From an uncultured Coriobacteriaceae bacterium (GTDB taxonomy: Bacteria > Actinomycetota > Coriobacteriia > Coriobacteriales > QAMH01): a stretch of DNA of 30,290 nt. Shown piece by piece: positions 15,351-23,185 of this stretch (positions are counted from its first letter, which is position 1; each line of letters starts with the position of its first letter). The stretch lies in contig CACZSV010000062.1 of assembly GCA_902783925.1 (NCBI GenBank), positions 1 to 30,290 on the forward strand, given 5' to 3'. The position numbers and the translations under genes are program-made. The notes below the pieces were generated by a model. The model did no database searches. It was not told the DNA's origin and worked only from the letters and a program-made list of their open reading frames with translations.

Positions 15351-16475
15351 ATGGAAATACCTAGACCACCTTTTTTCAGAAACTTCATCCCTCGGGCTCC
15401 GGAAAACGAAGCCGTGGCTTCTGGTGCGGAAAAACCACCCGCGTACGAAGAGGAACCCAGCGTATCGTCTCAGGACGCCGCCTCTCAGCTCGATATTGCA
15501 GCTGCAGAACACGTGGAAAGCGAACTTGTTCAAACCGAGAGCGGCGCTTCCCAAGTCGACACCATATTGACGGATCAGACCAAAGACGGTACCACCCAAG
15601 CCAACGCGCAGCTATTCTCTTCGCAAAGTCCAGAGGACACCGGTCCAATACCCGCGAAAACGGACATCGAAAAGCCAGCTCAGACAGCAAACACCCCCAC
15701 TGAGCAAGCTGTCCAGCCCGCGCAGTGGCAAAACGAATCCATCCCCCAGAAGCCCTCCCCCGCCAACACGCGCTCGCGGCATCTTTCGTCTGCCGAAGCA
15801 GCAGAGGAGCTGGGCGTCACACGCCACCAGATCGCCATGCTCGCCCGAAACGACGAGATAAATGCGACCATGGTTTCGGGAGTGCTCCTCATCGATCCGT
15901 TTTCGCTGCGGCAGTACAAGCAGCTCAAGCGCGGCAACGGTCGGCCGATATCTCCCGACGTTGCCTGGGCTATGCTCTGGATGCTCTCGGGACTCGATGC
16001 TCCGTGGCTCGACTACCAGCAGCGTCGCAGAGCCATCCTCAAACTTCGCGAAATAGAAGCGCCTGACCTTGTCTGGCAGACACGCAAGCGCTCGAAGCAG
16101 CGCGTGTTCTACACCTCGACCAATCTTTTTGGAGAAATCGGGGCACGGCTCACGCTTTCTGGAAAGAGCACGGACCGCCCGGATATCTTTGGCATGCCTA
16201 GAAACACCCACGAGCTCGAAGGCTACGCAGACGAAGAGACGCTCGACGCGCTCATCGAGCAATACGATCTTCATGAGGATATTAGCGGAAATCTCCTCGT
16301 CCACTCTGCCGTATCCACGCCCTGGCGCGTTAACGCAGAAACACAGAGACGCCCGCAAATGCCCGTTGCCGCCATCGCATGCGATCTTGCCGCCTCGCTC
16401 GACTCGCGCGAATCGCATGCGGGATTGCAAGCGCTGGAAATCCTGCTCGGAGGTTTTCGCCGTCTTAGCGTATAA
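15351..16475 (+). CDS. HTH DNA-binding protein with disordered N-terminus
   Basis: A 374-residue protein. Residues 1-145 are low-complexity (Ser/Gln/Pro/Glu-rich, no obvious fold). An HTH of excisionase/MerR type follows (SSAEAAEELGVTRHQIAML, then a VLLIDPFSLRQY turn). The C-terminal 200 residues resemble an actinobacterial family of HTH proteins that I recall being described as related to AbiEi antitoxins (GRPISPDVAWAMLWMLSG; a later CDLAASLDSR segment near the C-terminus). That link is from memory and no nucleotidyltransferase toxin gene is adjacent. The ATG at 15351 is preferred over the one at 15303 because it directly follows a TGGTATTAT box. The neighbour azlC starts 21 bases downstream. 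Confidence 0.72.
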   Translation: MEIPRPPFFRNFIPRAPENEAVASGAEKPPAYEEEPSVSSQDAASQLDIAAAEHVESELVQTESGASQVDTILTDQTKDGTTQANAQLFSSQSPEDTGPIPAKTDIEKPAQTANTPTEQAVQPAQWQNESIPQKPSPANTRSRHLSSAEAAEELGVTRHQIAMLARNDEINATMVSGVLLIDPFSLRQYKQLKRGNGRPISPDVAWAMLWMLSGLDAPWLDYQQRRRAILKLREIEAPDLVWQTRKRSKQRVFYTSTNLFGEIGARLTLSGKSTDRPDIFGMPRNTHELEGYADEETLDALIEQYDLHEDISGNLLVHSAVSTPWRVNAETQRRPQMPVAAIACDLAASLDSRESHAGLQALEILLGGFRRLSV

Positions 16476-16477
16476 GC

Positions 16478-16486
16478 TGGTATCAT
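16478..16486 (+). promoter_or_regulatory. Extended -10 candidate for azlC
   Basis: TGGTATCAT lies 10 bases before the ATG at 16497, with no Shine-Dalgarno between. It may serve a very short leader, or start at the in-frame ATG at 16503. Confidence 0.4.
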
Positions 16487-16496
16487 CTCTGATTCT

Positions 16497-17189
16497 ATGG
16501 ATATGACAGCATTCAAAGAAGGCTTGAAGAGCGCCTTGCCAATTATGGCGGGCTATGTCGTGCTTGGTCTTCCCTGCGGGCTCTTGTGCCAACAAGCGGG
16601 CATGGACTGGGTCATGGTGCTCATCATGTCTGCAATTTTCTATTCGGGCGCGGGCCAGTACATGATTCCCAACATGTGGCTTGCCGGCGGCCCCATCATC
16701 TCGATTATTGCGAGCGTCACACTCGTGAACACGCGACAAATGCTCTACGGTGCGTCGCTTTCGCGCTTTTGCGAACAATCGAGCAAAGCTGCCACATTCC
16801 TGTTCGGAGCAACCGTGACCGACGAGAGCTTTGGCGTGAACCTCGCACGTTTCGAAAACGGCAATTGGGATGTCAAACGTGCGACGGTGGTGAATTTGTG
16901 CAGCCAGACGAGCTGGGCGCTCTCCTGCGTTGCGGGCACGCTCATCGGCGGTCTTGTCTCGGTTCCAACCGCCATTGCCTCGTTTGCCATGACGTCTATC
17001 TTCATCTGCCTGCTTTGCATGCAGAAGGTGAACGCGACGAACGTTATCACTGTGTTGTGCGCCGTCATGGGCGTTTGCATATGCAAAGTCACGGGCCTGA
17101 GCGGTCCCGCTATTCTTCTTGGGGCTTTGATCGGCATGGCAGCAGGTTACGTGTATTCGAGCGTGATCAAGCGAAAAGAGCACGCATGA
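16497..17189 (+). CDS. azlC: AzlC-family branched-chain amino acid exporter subunit
   Basis: A 230-residue polytopic membrane protein that exports branched-chain amino acids together with AzlD. Family signatures are AIFYSGAGQYM near residues 42-52, NTRQMLYGASL and the TDESFGVN loop. Hydrophobic helices cover most of the sequence, with short loops. The following azlD overlaps it by 4 bases (ATGA), showing translational coupling. In-frame ATG codons lie at 16497 and 16503. Confidence 0.93.
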   Translation: MDMTAFKEGLKSALPIMAGYVVLGLPCGLLCQQAGMDWVMVLIMSAIFYSGAGQYMIPNMWLAGGPIISIIASVTLVNTRQMLYGASLSRFCEQSSKAATFLFGATVTDESFGVNLARFENGNWDVKRATVVNLCSQTSWALSCVAGTLIGGLVSVPTAIASFAMTSIFICLLCMQKVNATNVITVLCAVMGVCICKVTGLSGPAILLGALIGMAAGYVYSSVIKRKEHA

Positions 17190-17512
17190 GCTGGAGCGAT
17201 TTTGCAATCATCGTGCTCGCCTGCTCGGCAACCATGCTCATTTGCCGCGTGGTGCCCGTCTTTGCCCTTAAAGGACGCAAGCTGCCCGATGGCGCCGTGC
17301 GTCTGCTCAACCTCATCCCACCGGCGACATTCGCCGCGCTCATTACGAACGACCTCTTCAAGCCCGATGCTTTGAGCGCCGGCATATGGCCGTCTGCGAT
17401 TCCATTCATTGCAGCCGCTCTCGTGTTTGTCGTGGGATACAAGACCAAATCGCTTGTCTGGTGCATTGTCGTGGGCGTCGCATCCTACGCACTGCTGATG
17501 TTCGTCTCGTGA
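17186..17512 (+). CDS. azlD: AzlD-family branched-chain amino acid transport subunit
   Basis: A 108-residue membrane protein, the small partner of AzlC. Four hydrophobic segments are visible. RVVPVFALKGRKLPD and LNLIPPATFAALI are typical of the family. It overlaps the azlC stop by 4 bases and ends at TGA 17510-17512. The 180-base gap that follows holds the bioY promoter. Confidence 0.92.
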   Translation: MSWSDFAIIVLACSATMLICRVVPVFALKGRKLPDGAVRLLNLIPPATFAALITNDLFKPDALSAGIWPSAIPFIAAALVFVVGYKTKSLVWCIVVGVASYALLMFVS

Positions 17513-17633
17513 CGTAGCGTTAGGGCGCTGCGCTTGCTGGCAGCCGTTCAGGTGCTCTGGCCGCAAGCTGATTTGCCATCCGCCCACGTCCCCACCATCG
17601 GCCAACAACGAGCAGTGAGGGCATCATCCTCCC

Positions 17634-17672
17634 TTGACATATTGTCACCCTATCTCTATTTTTGGGTGACAA
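17634..17672 (+). promoter_or_regulatory. bioY promoter with BirA-type operator
   Basis: TTGACA (17634-17639), a 17-base spacer and TATTTT (17657-17662) form a strong promoter. A perfect inverted repeat TTGTCACCC (17642-17650) and GGGTGACAA (17664-17672) with a 13-base spacer spans the promoter. The arms and spacing resemble the known biotin repressor operator pattern (TTGTnAACC-type arms). BirA encoded downstream has an N-terminal HTH, so repression of bioY by biotin-loaded BirA is a natural inference. Confidence 0.8.
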
Positions 17673-17692
17673 CTTCTTAGAAAAAGGGCTCC

Positions 17693-18241
17693 ATGCAACA
17701 AACTGCGTCGACAAAATCACTGGTCATGAGCGGTCTACTGATCGCGCTGCTCGTCGTTTCGTGCTTTTTCACCATCCCGCTCGGACCGGTCCCGTTTACT
17801 TTGCAAACCGCTGTCGTCATTCTCATAGCGCTTCTTCTCACACCCAGGCAGGCTGCCGTGACGTGCGGTGTCTACTTACTCATGGGCGCCATCGGACTGC
17901 CTGTATTCTCGAGCATGACGGGCGGTCTGGGTAAGCTCCTCGGTCCAACCGGTGGCTTTCTCTTCAGCTATCTCATCGGCACCGTCATAGCGAGCAGCGT
18001 GCGCATCGCGCTCGAGAAACGTGGCGTTCATCAGCTTATCTGCGATATCGCCTGCGCTGCATGCATCATCGTCTGCTCAGACATCCTGGGCTGGCTGTGG
18101 TTCATGCTCGTAACGCAAAGCGATCCTCTGAGTGCATTTCTCGTAGCAGATGCCCCGTTTATCGTAATCGATTGCTGCAAAGCGGCCGTCTCGATAATCG
18201 TGGCTCAAGCTGTACGTAAGGGCCTAAGACTCACTTCGTGA
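17693..18241 (+). CDS. bioY: Biotin transporter BioY (ECF S component)
   Basis: A 182-residue integral membrane protein that captures biotin for uptake with an energy-coupling module or alone. Six hydrophobic segments and the family signatures IPLGPVPFTLQT (near 27-38) and GPTGGFLFSYLIGT (near 84-97) are clear. It starts with ATG after AAAGGG (start 17693), just behind the operator promoter. birA begins 12 bases after its stop. No ecfA or ecfT genes are in the window. Confidence 0.95.
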   Translation: MQQTASTKSLVMSGLLIALLVVSCFFTIPLGPVPFTLQTAVVILIALLLTPRQAAVTCGVYLLMGAIGLPVFSSMTGGLGKLLGPTGGFLFSYLIGTVIASSVRIALEKRGVHQLICDIACAACIIVCSDILGWLWFMLVTQSDPLSAFLVADAPFIVIDCCKAAVSIIVAQAVRKGLRLTS

Positions 18242-18247
18242 TACCCT
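18239..18247 (+). promoter_or_regulatory. Extended -10 candidate for leaderless birA
   Basis: TG-A-TACCCT ends 6 bases before the birA ATG at 18254 and overlaps the bioY stop codon. The hexamer is a weak match, so birA could instead be transcribed from the bioY promoter. Confidence 0.3.
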
Positions 18248-18253
18248 GTCTGC

Positions 18254-19243
18254 ATGAAAACACGTTCGAAAGACCGAATACTCGCACTGCTCGAAGCCAA
18301 TAAGGGACGATTTGTCTCGGGCGAAAGCCTGGCAAAGAACCTTGGCGTCACGCGCAACAGCGTATGGAAAGCCGTGCGGGCATTGCAAGACGACGGGTAT
18401 TCCATTGAGAGCGTCACAGGCAAGGGCTATATGCTCGATCAGGGTACGAGCAGACTTTCCAGAGCCTCCATCGAACGCTTTTTGACACGTTCAGGTATTC
18501 TCGTGGAATACCACGAAACGATTGGTTCGACCAACGTGCGCGCCAAGGAAATCGCTTCTGACCACGAAAACGAGACAGTTCTCGTTGTTGCAAACGAGCA
18601 GACCGCAGGCCGCGGAAGACAGGGGCGTAGCTTCGATTCGCCGTCTGGCAGCGGCGTGTACTTTTCTCTTCTTCTGCATCCAGATTTCCATGCGGCCGAA
18701 ACCTCGCTCATCACGAGCTACGCTGCATGCTGTCTTGCGCAGACCATCGACGAGCTTCTCGACTGCAAAGCTCGAATCAAATGGGTAAACGACATCTTTG
18801 TCAATGGACGCAAGGTTAGCGGAATACTCACGGAGGCGTCTTTCAGCGCAGAAAATATGCAGCTTTCTTACGTAATCGTGGGAATTGGAATAAACGTAAT
18901 GCAGCCTCAGGGCGGGTTCGCAAAGGATGCAACAGGTATTGCAGGAGCGCTTACAACACTGCCGCGCGATCAAGACGACCTGCGCGCACGTCTGGTTGCG
19001 GGAACAGTCGACCGCATGCTCGATGGGCTTGCAGACGTACCCAACAAGCCACATCTTGACGACTACCGCGAGCGTTCGCTGCTGACTGGAAGACACGTTG
19101 AAATCGAAGAAAGCGAGCAACACTATACAGCAATGGTCTTGGGAATCGACGAAGACTTCTCGCTTCGCGTCGAACTCGATGACGGGAGCGAAAAGACACT
19201 CGTCGCCGGCGACGTGCACATACCCTCGAACCAGCTGGCATAA
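18254..19243 (+). CDS. birA: Bifunctional biotin ligase and repressor BirA
   Basis: It attaches biotin to carboxylase carrier domains and represses biotin genes. The 329-residue protein has an N-terminal winged helix (RFVSGESLAKNLGVTRNSVW, near 16-35), a linker, the ligase centre with GRGRQGRSFDSPSGSG (about 118-133), KWVNDIFVNGRKVSGILTE and IGIGINV, and a C-terminal domain. The presence of the HTH supports the repressor role at the inverted repeat before bioY. It follows bioY by 12 bases and has no Shine-Dalgarno of its own that stands out. It is followed by the inverted repeat element at 19297-19480. Confidence 0.96.
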   Translation: MKTRSKDRILALLEANKGRFVSGESLAKNLGVTRNSVWKAVRALQDDGYSIESVTGKGYMLDQGTSRLSRASIERFLTRSGILVEYHETIGSTNVRAKEIASDHENETVLVVANEQTAGRGRQGRSFDSPSGSGVYFSLLLHPDFHAAETSLITSYAACCLAQTIDELLDCKARIKWVNDIFVNGRKVSGILTEASFSAENMQLSYVIVGIGINVMQPQGGFAKDATGIAGALTTLPRDQDDLRARLVAGTVDRMLDGLADVPNKPHLDDYRERSLLTGRHVEIEESEQHYTAMVLGIDEDFSLRVELDDGSEKTLVAGDVHIPSNQLA

Positions 19244-19296
19244 GCTCCTACGATTCACACAAAAGAAGTCGTTGCCTCTAGCCTCCTAAATCTTCA

Positions 19297-19480
19297 TTTG
19301 CTTAGTTCAGGCAGACGGCAGTCCCCGCGATTTCGCGAGCTGCGAGGAGCGTGGGCGCGGCGGGAGCGAGGACTGTCTGAGCGCGCGGTCTTCGCGCGCG
19401 AGTTCCGCAGATGCCGCGCCCTAAGCGACGAGCGGGTAGCGAGCGCATGAGCGGGGCGCTGTCTGCCTGAAAAAAGCAAA
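19297..19480. repeat. 184-bp element with 20-bp terminal inverted repeats
   Basis: TTTGCTTAGTTCAGGCAGAC at 19297-19316 is repeated inverted at 19461-19480 with two mismatches. Inside lie nested stems: GGGCGCGGC (19353-19361) with GCCGCGCCC (19413-19421), a GCGCGC/CGCGCG hairpin near 19381-19399, and CGCG-ATTT-CGCG at about 19326-19337. There is no open frame of merit. It could be a MITE-type mobile element or a structured RNA gene. It occupies most of the 280-base gap between birA and apt; the remainder shows nothing I can name. Confidence 0.6.
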
Positions 19481-19523
19481 CAAAGGAAGGCTCAATAATG
19501 CTGGTTAACCGAAATGCAGAGTT

Positions 19524-20063
19524 TTAGTACGTATCGACGTGCACGAGCGAATAGAAATCGGCATCGGTCACTTTTGCGATGGTCTCGCGTGGCTTGAATA
19601 CCTCGAGCTCGAGTAAGAACGCAAGGCCAGCCACCTTCGCACCGGCCTGATGCACGAGCTGCACACTCGCGGCAGCCGTTCCACCGGTGGCAATGAGGTC
19701 ATCCACAATCAAGATGACATCGTCTTTCGTCAACGCATCTTCGTGGATCTCAAGCTTGTCAGTGCCATATTCGAGCGCGTACTCCTGGCTCAAGCATGTA
19801 CGGGGAAGCTTGCCGGGTTTGCGCGCCGGGACAAAGCCCACGCCCATCTTGAGAGCAACTGGCGCACCGACCATGAATCCGCGGGCTTCTGTTCCTAGCA
19901 CCTTAGTCACACCAGCATCGGCGAAGTGCTCAGCGATATCATCGACGCACGCTGCAAACCCTGCGCCATCCGCCAAAAGCGGTGTGATGTCCTTGAAAAT
20001 GACTCCAGGCTCGGGATAATCGGGAATATCGATGATGAGGCTTTCGTAATCGAAGGTGCTCAT
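19524..20063 (-). CDS. apt: Adenine phosphoribosyltransferase
   Basis: It salvages adenine to AMP with PRPP. The 179-residue protein has the family N-terminus IPDYPEPGVIFKDITPLL, the GTEARGFMVGAP segment (near 57-68), RKPGKLPR, and the PRPP loop VDDLIATGGTAAA (about 119-131). It is an ordinary length. The start ATG at 20063 has AAGGAAAGG roughly 11 bases upstream. It is minus-strand and separate from the small gene further upstream (118-bp gap). Confidence 0.95.
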   Translation of the reverse strand: MSTFDYESLIIDIPDYPEPGVIFKDITPLLADGAGFAACVDDIAEHFADAGVTKVLGTEARGFMVGAPVALKMGVGFVPARKPGKLPRTCLSQEYALEYGTDKLEIHEDALTKDDVILIVDDLIATGGTAAASVQLVHQAGAKVAGLAFLLELEVFKPRETIAKVTDADFYSLVHVDTY

Positions 20064-20181
20064 AGGATGTCTTGCCTTTCCTTGGTGGCGTTATTCATTG
20101 CAGGGCACATTGTAGTGCTCTTTTGCGAATATGTCTGGTCGAGCGCGCCTGCGTACATAACGAGATTCGACTGATGCGGCA

Positions 20182-20460
20182 TTACGCAGGGTCTGCGGAA
20201 TTCAAGCGTAATGCGCACGCCTGCAGCTCGTCTGCGAGCTCGGCGGTAATGGGTTCGCTGAGTTCTTCTCCTGCTTGCAGCTGCGCATCGAGCGCGAGCA
20301 TGCGACGCACGAACGCCTCGTTTTCATCTTTGAACATGCGCAGGCGCCTGGCTGCGGCAAGCCCCTCATCGATATCGTTTGAATGGGCAACACGACGCAG
20401 GTGCAGAATCACCAGATTGACCGATCCGTGAAAACGTCTCTCAATAGGTACTTCGCCCAT
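20182..20460 (-). CDS. Small hypothetical helical protein
   Basis: A 92-residue protein I do not recognise. It is largely helical with acidic and leucine-rich stretches (FVRRMLALDAQL; ITAELADELQACALRL). There is no signal peptide or membrane helix. It starts with ATG at 20460 and has a strong GGAGG 5 bases upstream. It lies downstream of the aldolase on the same strand, separated by a hairpin at 20483-20512. Confidence 0.65.
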   Translation of the reverse strand: MGEVPIERRFHGSVNLVILHLRRVAHSNDIDEGLAAARRLRMFKDENEAFVRRMLALDAQLQAGEELSEPITAELADELQACALRLNSADPA

Positions 20461-20482
20461 ATTTCCTCCGTATCGAACAAGA

Positions 20483-20512
20483 CCCGGCTCAGCGCTTACG
20501 GCATGAACCGGG
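20483..20512 (-). terminator. Weak hairpin downstream of the aldolase
   Basis: CCCGG-C-TCA (20483-20491) pairs with TGA-A-CCGGG (20504-20512). The U-run that follows on the minus strand is poor (GTCTTGTTC), so it may be an attenuator or partial terminator rather than a strong one. Confidence 0.35.
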
Positions 20513-20537
20513 CCTGTTTAAACATCTGGCACGCTGG

Positions 20538-21476
20538 TTAGATGTTGAAGTTCTCCTTGCCCTCGAAAACATCGAGTGCTTCTTCAGGGTCGTAATCGCC
20601 CAGCGTGATAGCGCTGATGGCGTTGGTCAGGCGAACTGCCTCGTCAAGGGAGCGCATGTGAATATTGCGCCCCGTCGCATTGCCGCAGGCCCCGCCAACG
20701 TGAATCTGATCGTACAGGCTGCTGAGGAAGTCCTTGGCATCCGCCTTGGAGCCGCCTGCGCAGACAAGGCCCGTACGGCCAGCTGCACGAGACGCGACAG
20801 CCAGCAGCTCGGCGCTGCTCTTCTCGTCGGTCCCGTGCGGAGGATTGACCTTGACAAAGTCCGCACCCAGGCACAGAGCGACGCCCGCTGCACCGGCAAT
20901 GAGATCCGCATCTTTCTCGTCGACGACGGCTGTGCCGCGCGGATAAATCCACAGGACGACGAGCAGGCCCTCTGCATGTGCTTCCGCAATGAGCTCGCCG
21001 GCTTCGTACATCATGTTTGCCTCGTACTCGCTACCCAGATAAATGGTGTAGCCCAGGCCAACGATATTGACACCGGCCTCGCGCATGGCGAGCACGGCCT
21101 CGAGATCGTAGAGCTGTGGGGAATAGGGGTCCTGCTGTGCGGTCTTGACCAAGTTAGTCTTGGAATTCATCTTGATCAGGTAGTTGATCTCGGGATAATC
21201 GGGAGCATAGCGGGCGACAAGACCACGCTGGCCGGCGAGAACGCCGATAGTGCCCTGGCTGCCAATCTCGAAGAGATGCTCGGGATCGCCGTCGGAAGGA
21301 TCGATGCCAGCACCATGGAAGTCCTTGTTCAAGTGCTCGATCTTCTGATCGCAGGCAAAGAGCATGAGACGACCCGTGCCGCGGGTCGCTGCCATATAGT
21401 TGTCGATATAGGTTTCACGCGCCTCGGGCATGACATCTGCTGGCACGCGCACGTCTTCACGGGTAATCTTAGGCAT
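20538..21476 (-). CDS. Class I fructose-bisphosphate aldolase (archaeal/DhnA type)
   Basis: A glycolysis/gluconeogenesis aldolase of the DhnA/FbaB family with a Schiff-base lysine. The 312-residue protein has FACDQKIEH near the N-terminus, GLGYTIYLGSEYE, LWIYPRGTAV, the lysine region ADFVKVNPPHGTDEKSS, GRTGLVCAGGSKAD and GGACGNATGRNIH, in family order. TTG at 21482 is possible, but the ATG at 21476 is preferred: AAAGGA lies about 7 bases upstream. The gap of 83 bases from nadE suggests its own transcription. Confidence 0.9.
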   Translation of the reverse strand: MPKITREDVRVPADVMPEARETYIDNYMAATRGTGRLMLFACDQKIEHLNKDFHGAGIDPSDGDPEHLFEIGSQGTIGVLAGQRGLVARYAPDYPEINYLIKMNSKTNLVKTAQQDPYSPQLYDLEAVLAMREAGVNIVGLGYTIYLGSEYEANMMYEAGELIAEAHAEGLLVVLWIYPRGTAVVDEKDADLIAGAAGVALCLGADFVKVNPPHGTDEKSSAELLAVASRAAGRTGLVCAGGSKADAKDFLSSLYDQIHVGGACGNATGRNIHMRSLDEAVRLTNAISAITLGDYDPEEALDVFEGKENFNI

Positions 21477-21559
21477 CTGCAAATCCTTTCTTCAACGAGT
21501 CGCCTTGATGGAACTAGCTTAACGCAAACTCTCGTGTGACTATTGTACCCCGAGCGCTG

Positions 21560-23146
21560 CTATTTTGCGCCCGGGTCTGACCATCCGTTTGTAATCGGCC
21601 AGGCGCGCTCGGACGTGAGCGCTACGCCGAGCACATGTGGAGATATGGGCTCGCAGCGCCGTTTGTATTCGTTGTTCTGAACCGTTTTCAGCACAAAACG
21701 CACGGTTTCGGCATCGTGGCCCGCCTCTACGAGTTCATCTACACCCATGCCGTTTTCGATATGGTCTTCGAGTATCGCGTCGAGCGTTTTGTACGGAGGC
21801 AGGCGATCCTCGTCTTGGGCATCGGGATACAGCTCTGCGCTCGCTGGCTTGTCAATGGAGTTCTGCGGAATGCAAGTCCCCCGTTTGCAACGCCATTCGG
21901 CAAGCTCGTAGACCTCGGTCTTGTAGATGTCCCCAATGGGAGCATATGCGCCGGCCGTGTCTCCATAAAGCGTCGAGAAGCCCATAGCCGCTTCTGATTT
22001 ATTGCCCGTATTCAACAAGAGCCAACCGTACGTGTTCGCGATGGTCATGAGATTGACGGTACGCACACGAGCCTGGAGATTTTCCGCGGCGAGACCGTCG
22101 ACAATGCCCCCGCATTGCTCGTCGAGTATGGCATGAAAGCTGTCGAGGGCGGGCTCGATGGGCACTTCGACAGCCGAAATCCCCAGATTGCTGGCAAGGC
22201 GGCGCGCATCGGTAAGGGAATGCTCGCTCGAATACGGGCCGGGCATGAGCACGCCGTGCACATGTTCTGCGCCAAGAGCATCGGTCGCTATCGTTGCCAC
22301 GACGGCAGAATCGATCCCGCCGGACAGGCCGATGACGACATCGGTGAACCCGTTTTTACGCACGTAGTCGCGCGTGCCCTGCGCAAGAGCGCGCCAGACT
22401 ATCTCGCAGTCTTCGAGTTCGACAGAGGGGCGACCCAAGACAACGGTAGGCGCCTCGGGCGCCGTATCAAACACGAAGAGGTCCTCTTCATCGATTTCTG
22501 CAGCATGGACGAGGCTGCCGTTGGGCGCTGTAATGGTGGAATTACCGGAGAACACGCGGGAATCGGCAGCACCGCAGAGATTTACGTAGATGAGAAACGC
22601 GGCATTGTCGCTTGCCACGGCAGAAAGTCGCTGCAGATCGGAGCGGGCGGCCGGGGCAGCGGTTTCATCGCCAAAAGCGTCCTTCGACATCTCGATGAGC
22701 ACGCGCATGTTCTCGACGTCGGTACCCACCTCGAAATGCGCGTTGAAGAGTACGGCGATATCTTCGTCTTTGACCTCGACCACGGGGACGACATCACTTT
22801 CGAGCAGCGCCGGCGCACCGAGCGAGGAGAGCTTGCCCTTCTCGACCAGGAAAAGCTCATCGGTCACCGCAAGCGTATCCTCATCGAGCTCGACGACGCT
22901 CGTGGAAGATAAGAGAGCGCGTATGGGACAATCTTTTGCAAATAGCTCCAGATGAGAACGCACGTCTTCGATAAACGCATGTGAATCGACAAGGCCATCG
23001 ATAGGCGCACCGGTAATAGAGCGTGCGCCGAACACGATGAGCTTTGCATCCTGATCCTGCGCTTTCTGAGCAAACTCGAGCATCTTGGCAACATTGCCAG
23101 CGCAATCGCCAACGCGCGGATTGATCTGGGCTACTGCAATACGCAT
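21560..23146 (-). CDS. nadE: NAD synthetase with degenerate glutaminase domain
   Basis: It makes NAD from deamido-NAD and ATP. The C-terminal synthetase is complete: GLSGGIDSAVVATIATD with SGGIDS at 275-280, NLQARVRTVNLMTIAN, NTGNKSEAAMGFSTLYGD and PASAELYP. The N-terminal nitrilase-like domain (1-240) keeps the fold (MRIAVAQINPRVGD) but not the catalytic triad. Glu of FPELALTGY is replaced (IVFGARSITGAP, Ala at 41), no HKxLLPNY-type lysine segment is present, and Cys of VLICED is Asn135 (VLFNAHF). It is probably ammonia-dependent. It is 528 residues. The ATG at 23146 has GAGGGG 6-9 bases upstream. It lies about 40 bases downstream of tgt, consistent with a queA-tgt-nadE operon. Confidence 0.9.
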   Translation of the reverse strand: MRIAVAQINPRVGDCAGNVAKMLEFAQKAQDQDAKLIVFGARSITGAPIDGLVDSHAFIEDVRSHLELFAKDCPIRALLSSTSVVELDEDTLAVTDELFLVEKGKLSSLGAPALLESDVVPVVEVKDEDIAVLFNAHFEVGTDVENMRVLIEMSKDAFGDETAAPAARSDLQRLSAVASDNAAFLIYVNLCGAADSRVFSGNSTITAPNGSLVHAAEIDEEDLFVFDTAPEAPTVVLGRPSVELEDCEIVWRALAQGTRDYVRKNGFTDVVIGLSGGIDSAVVATIATDALGAEHVHGVLMPGPYSSEHSLTDARRLASNLGISAVEVPIEPALDSFHAILDEQCGGIVDGLAAENLQARVRTVNLMTIANTYGWLLLNTGNKSEAAMGFSTLYGDTAGAYAPIGDIYKTEVYELAEWRCKRGTCIPQNSIDKPASAELYPDAQDEDRLPPYKTLDAILEDHIENGMGVDELVEAGHDAETVRFVLKTVQNNEYKRRCEPISPHVLGVALTSERAWPITNGWSDPGAK

Positions 23147-23185
23147 TCATTCCCCTCTCGTAGGTGTATTTGAATTTCGATTCTA

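Noticed and set aside
15612..17207. 531-codon minus-strand frame
   Set aside because: It is an antisense shadow of the HTH and azlC genes, has no ribosome site, and its residues resemble no family.
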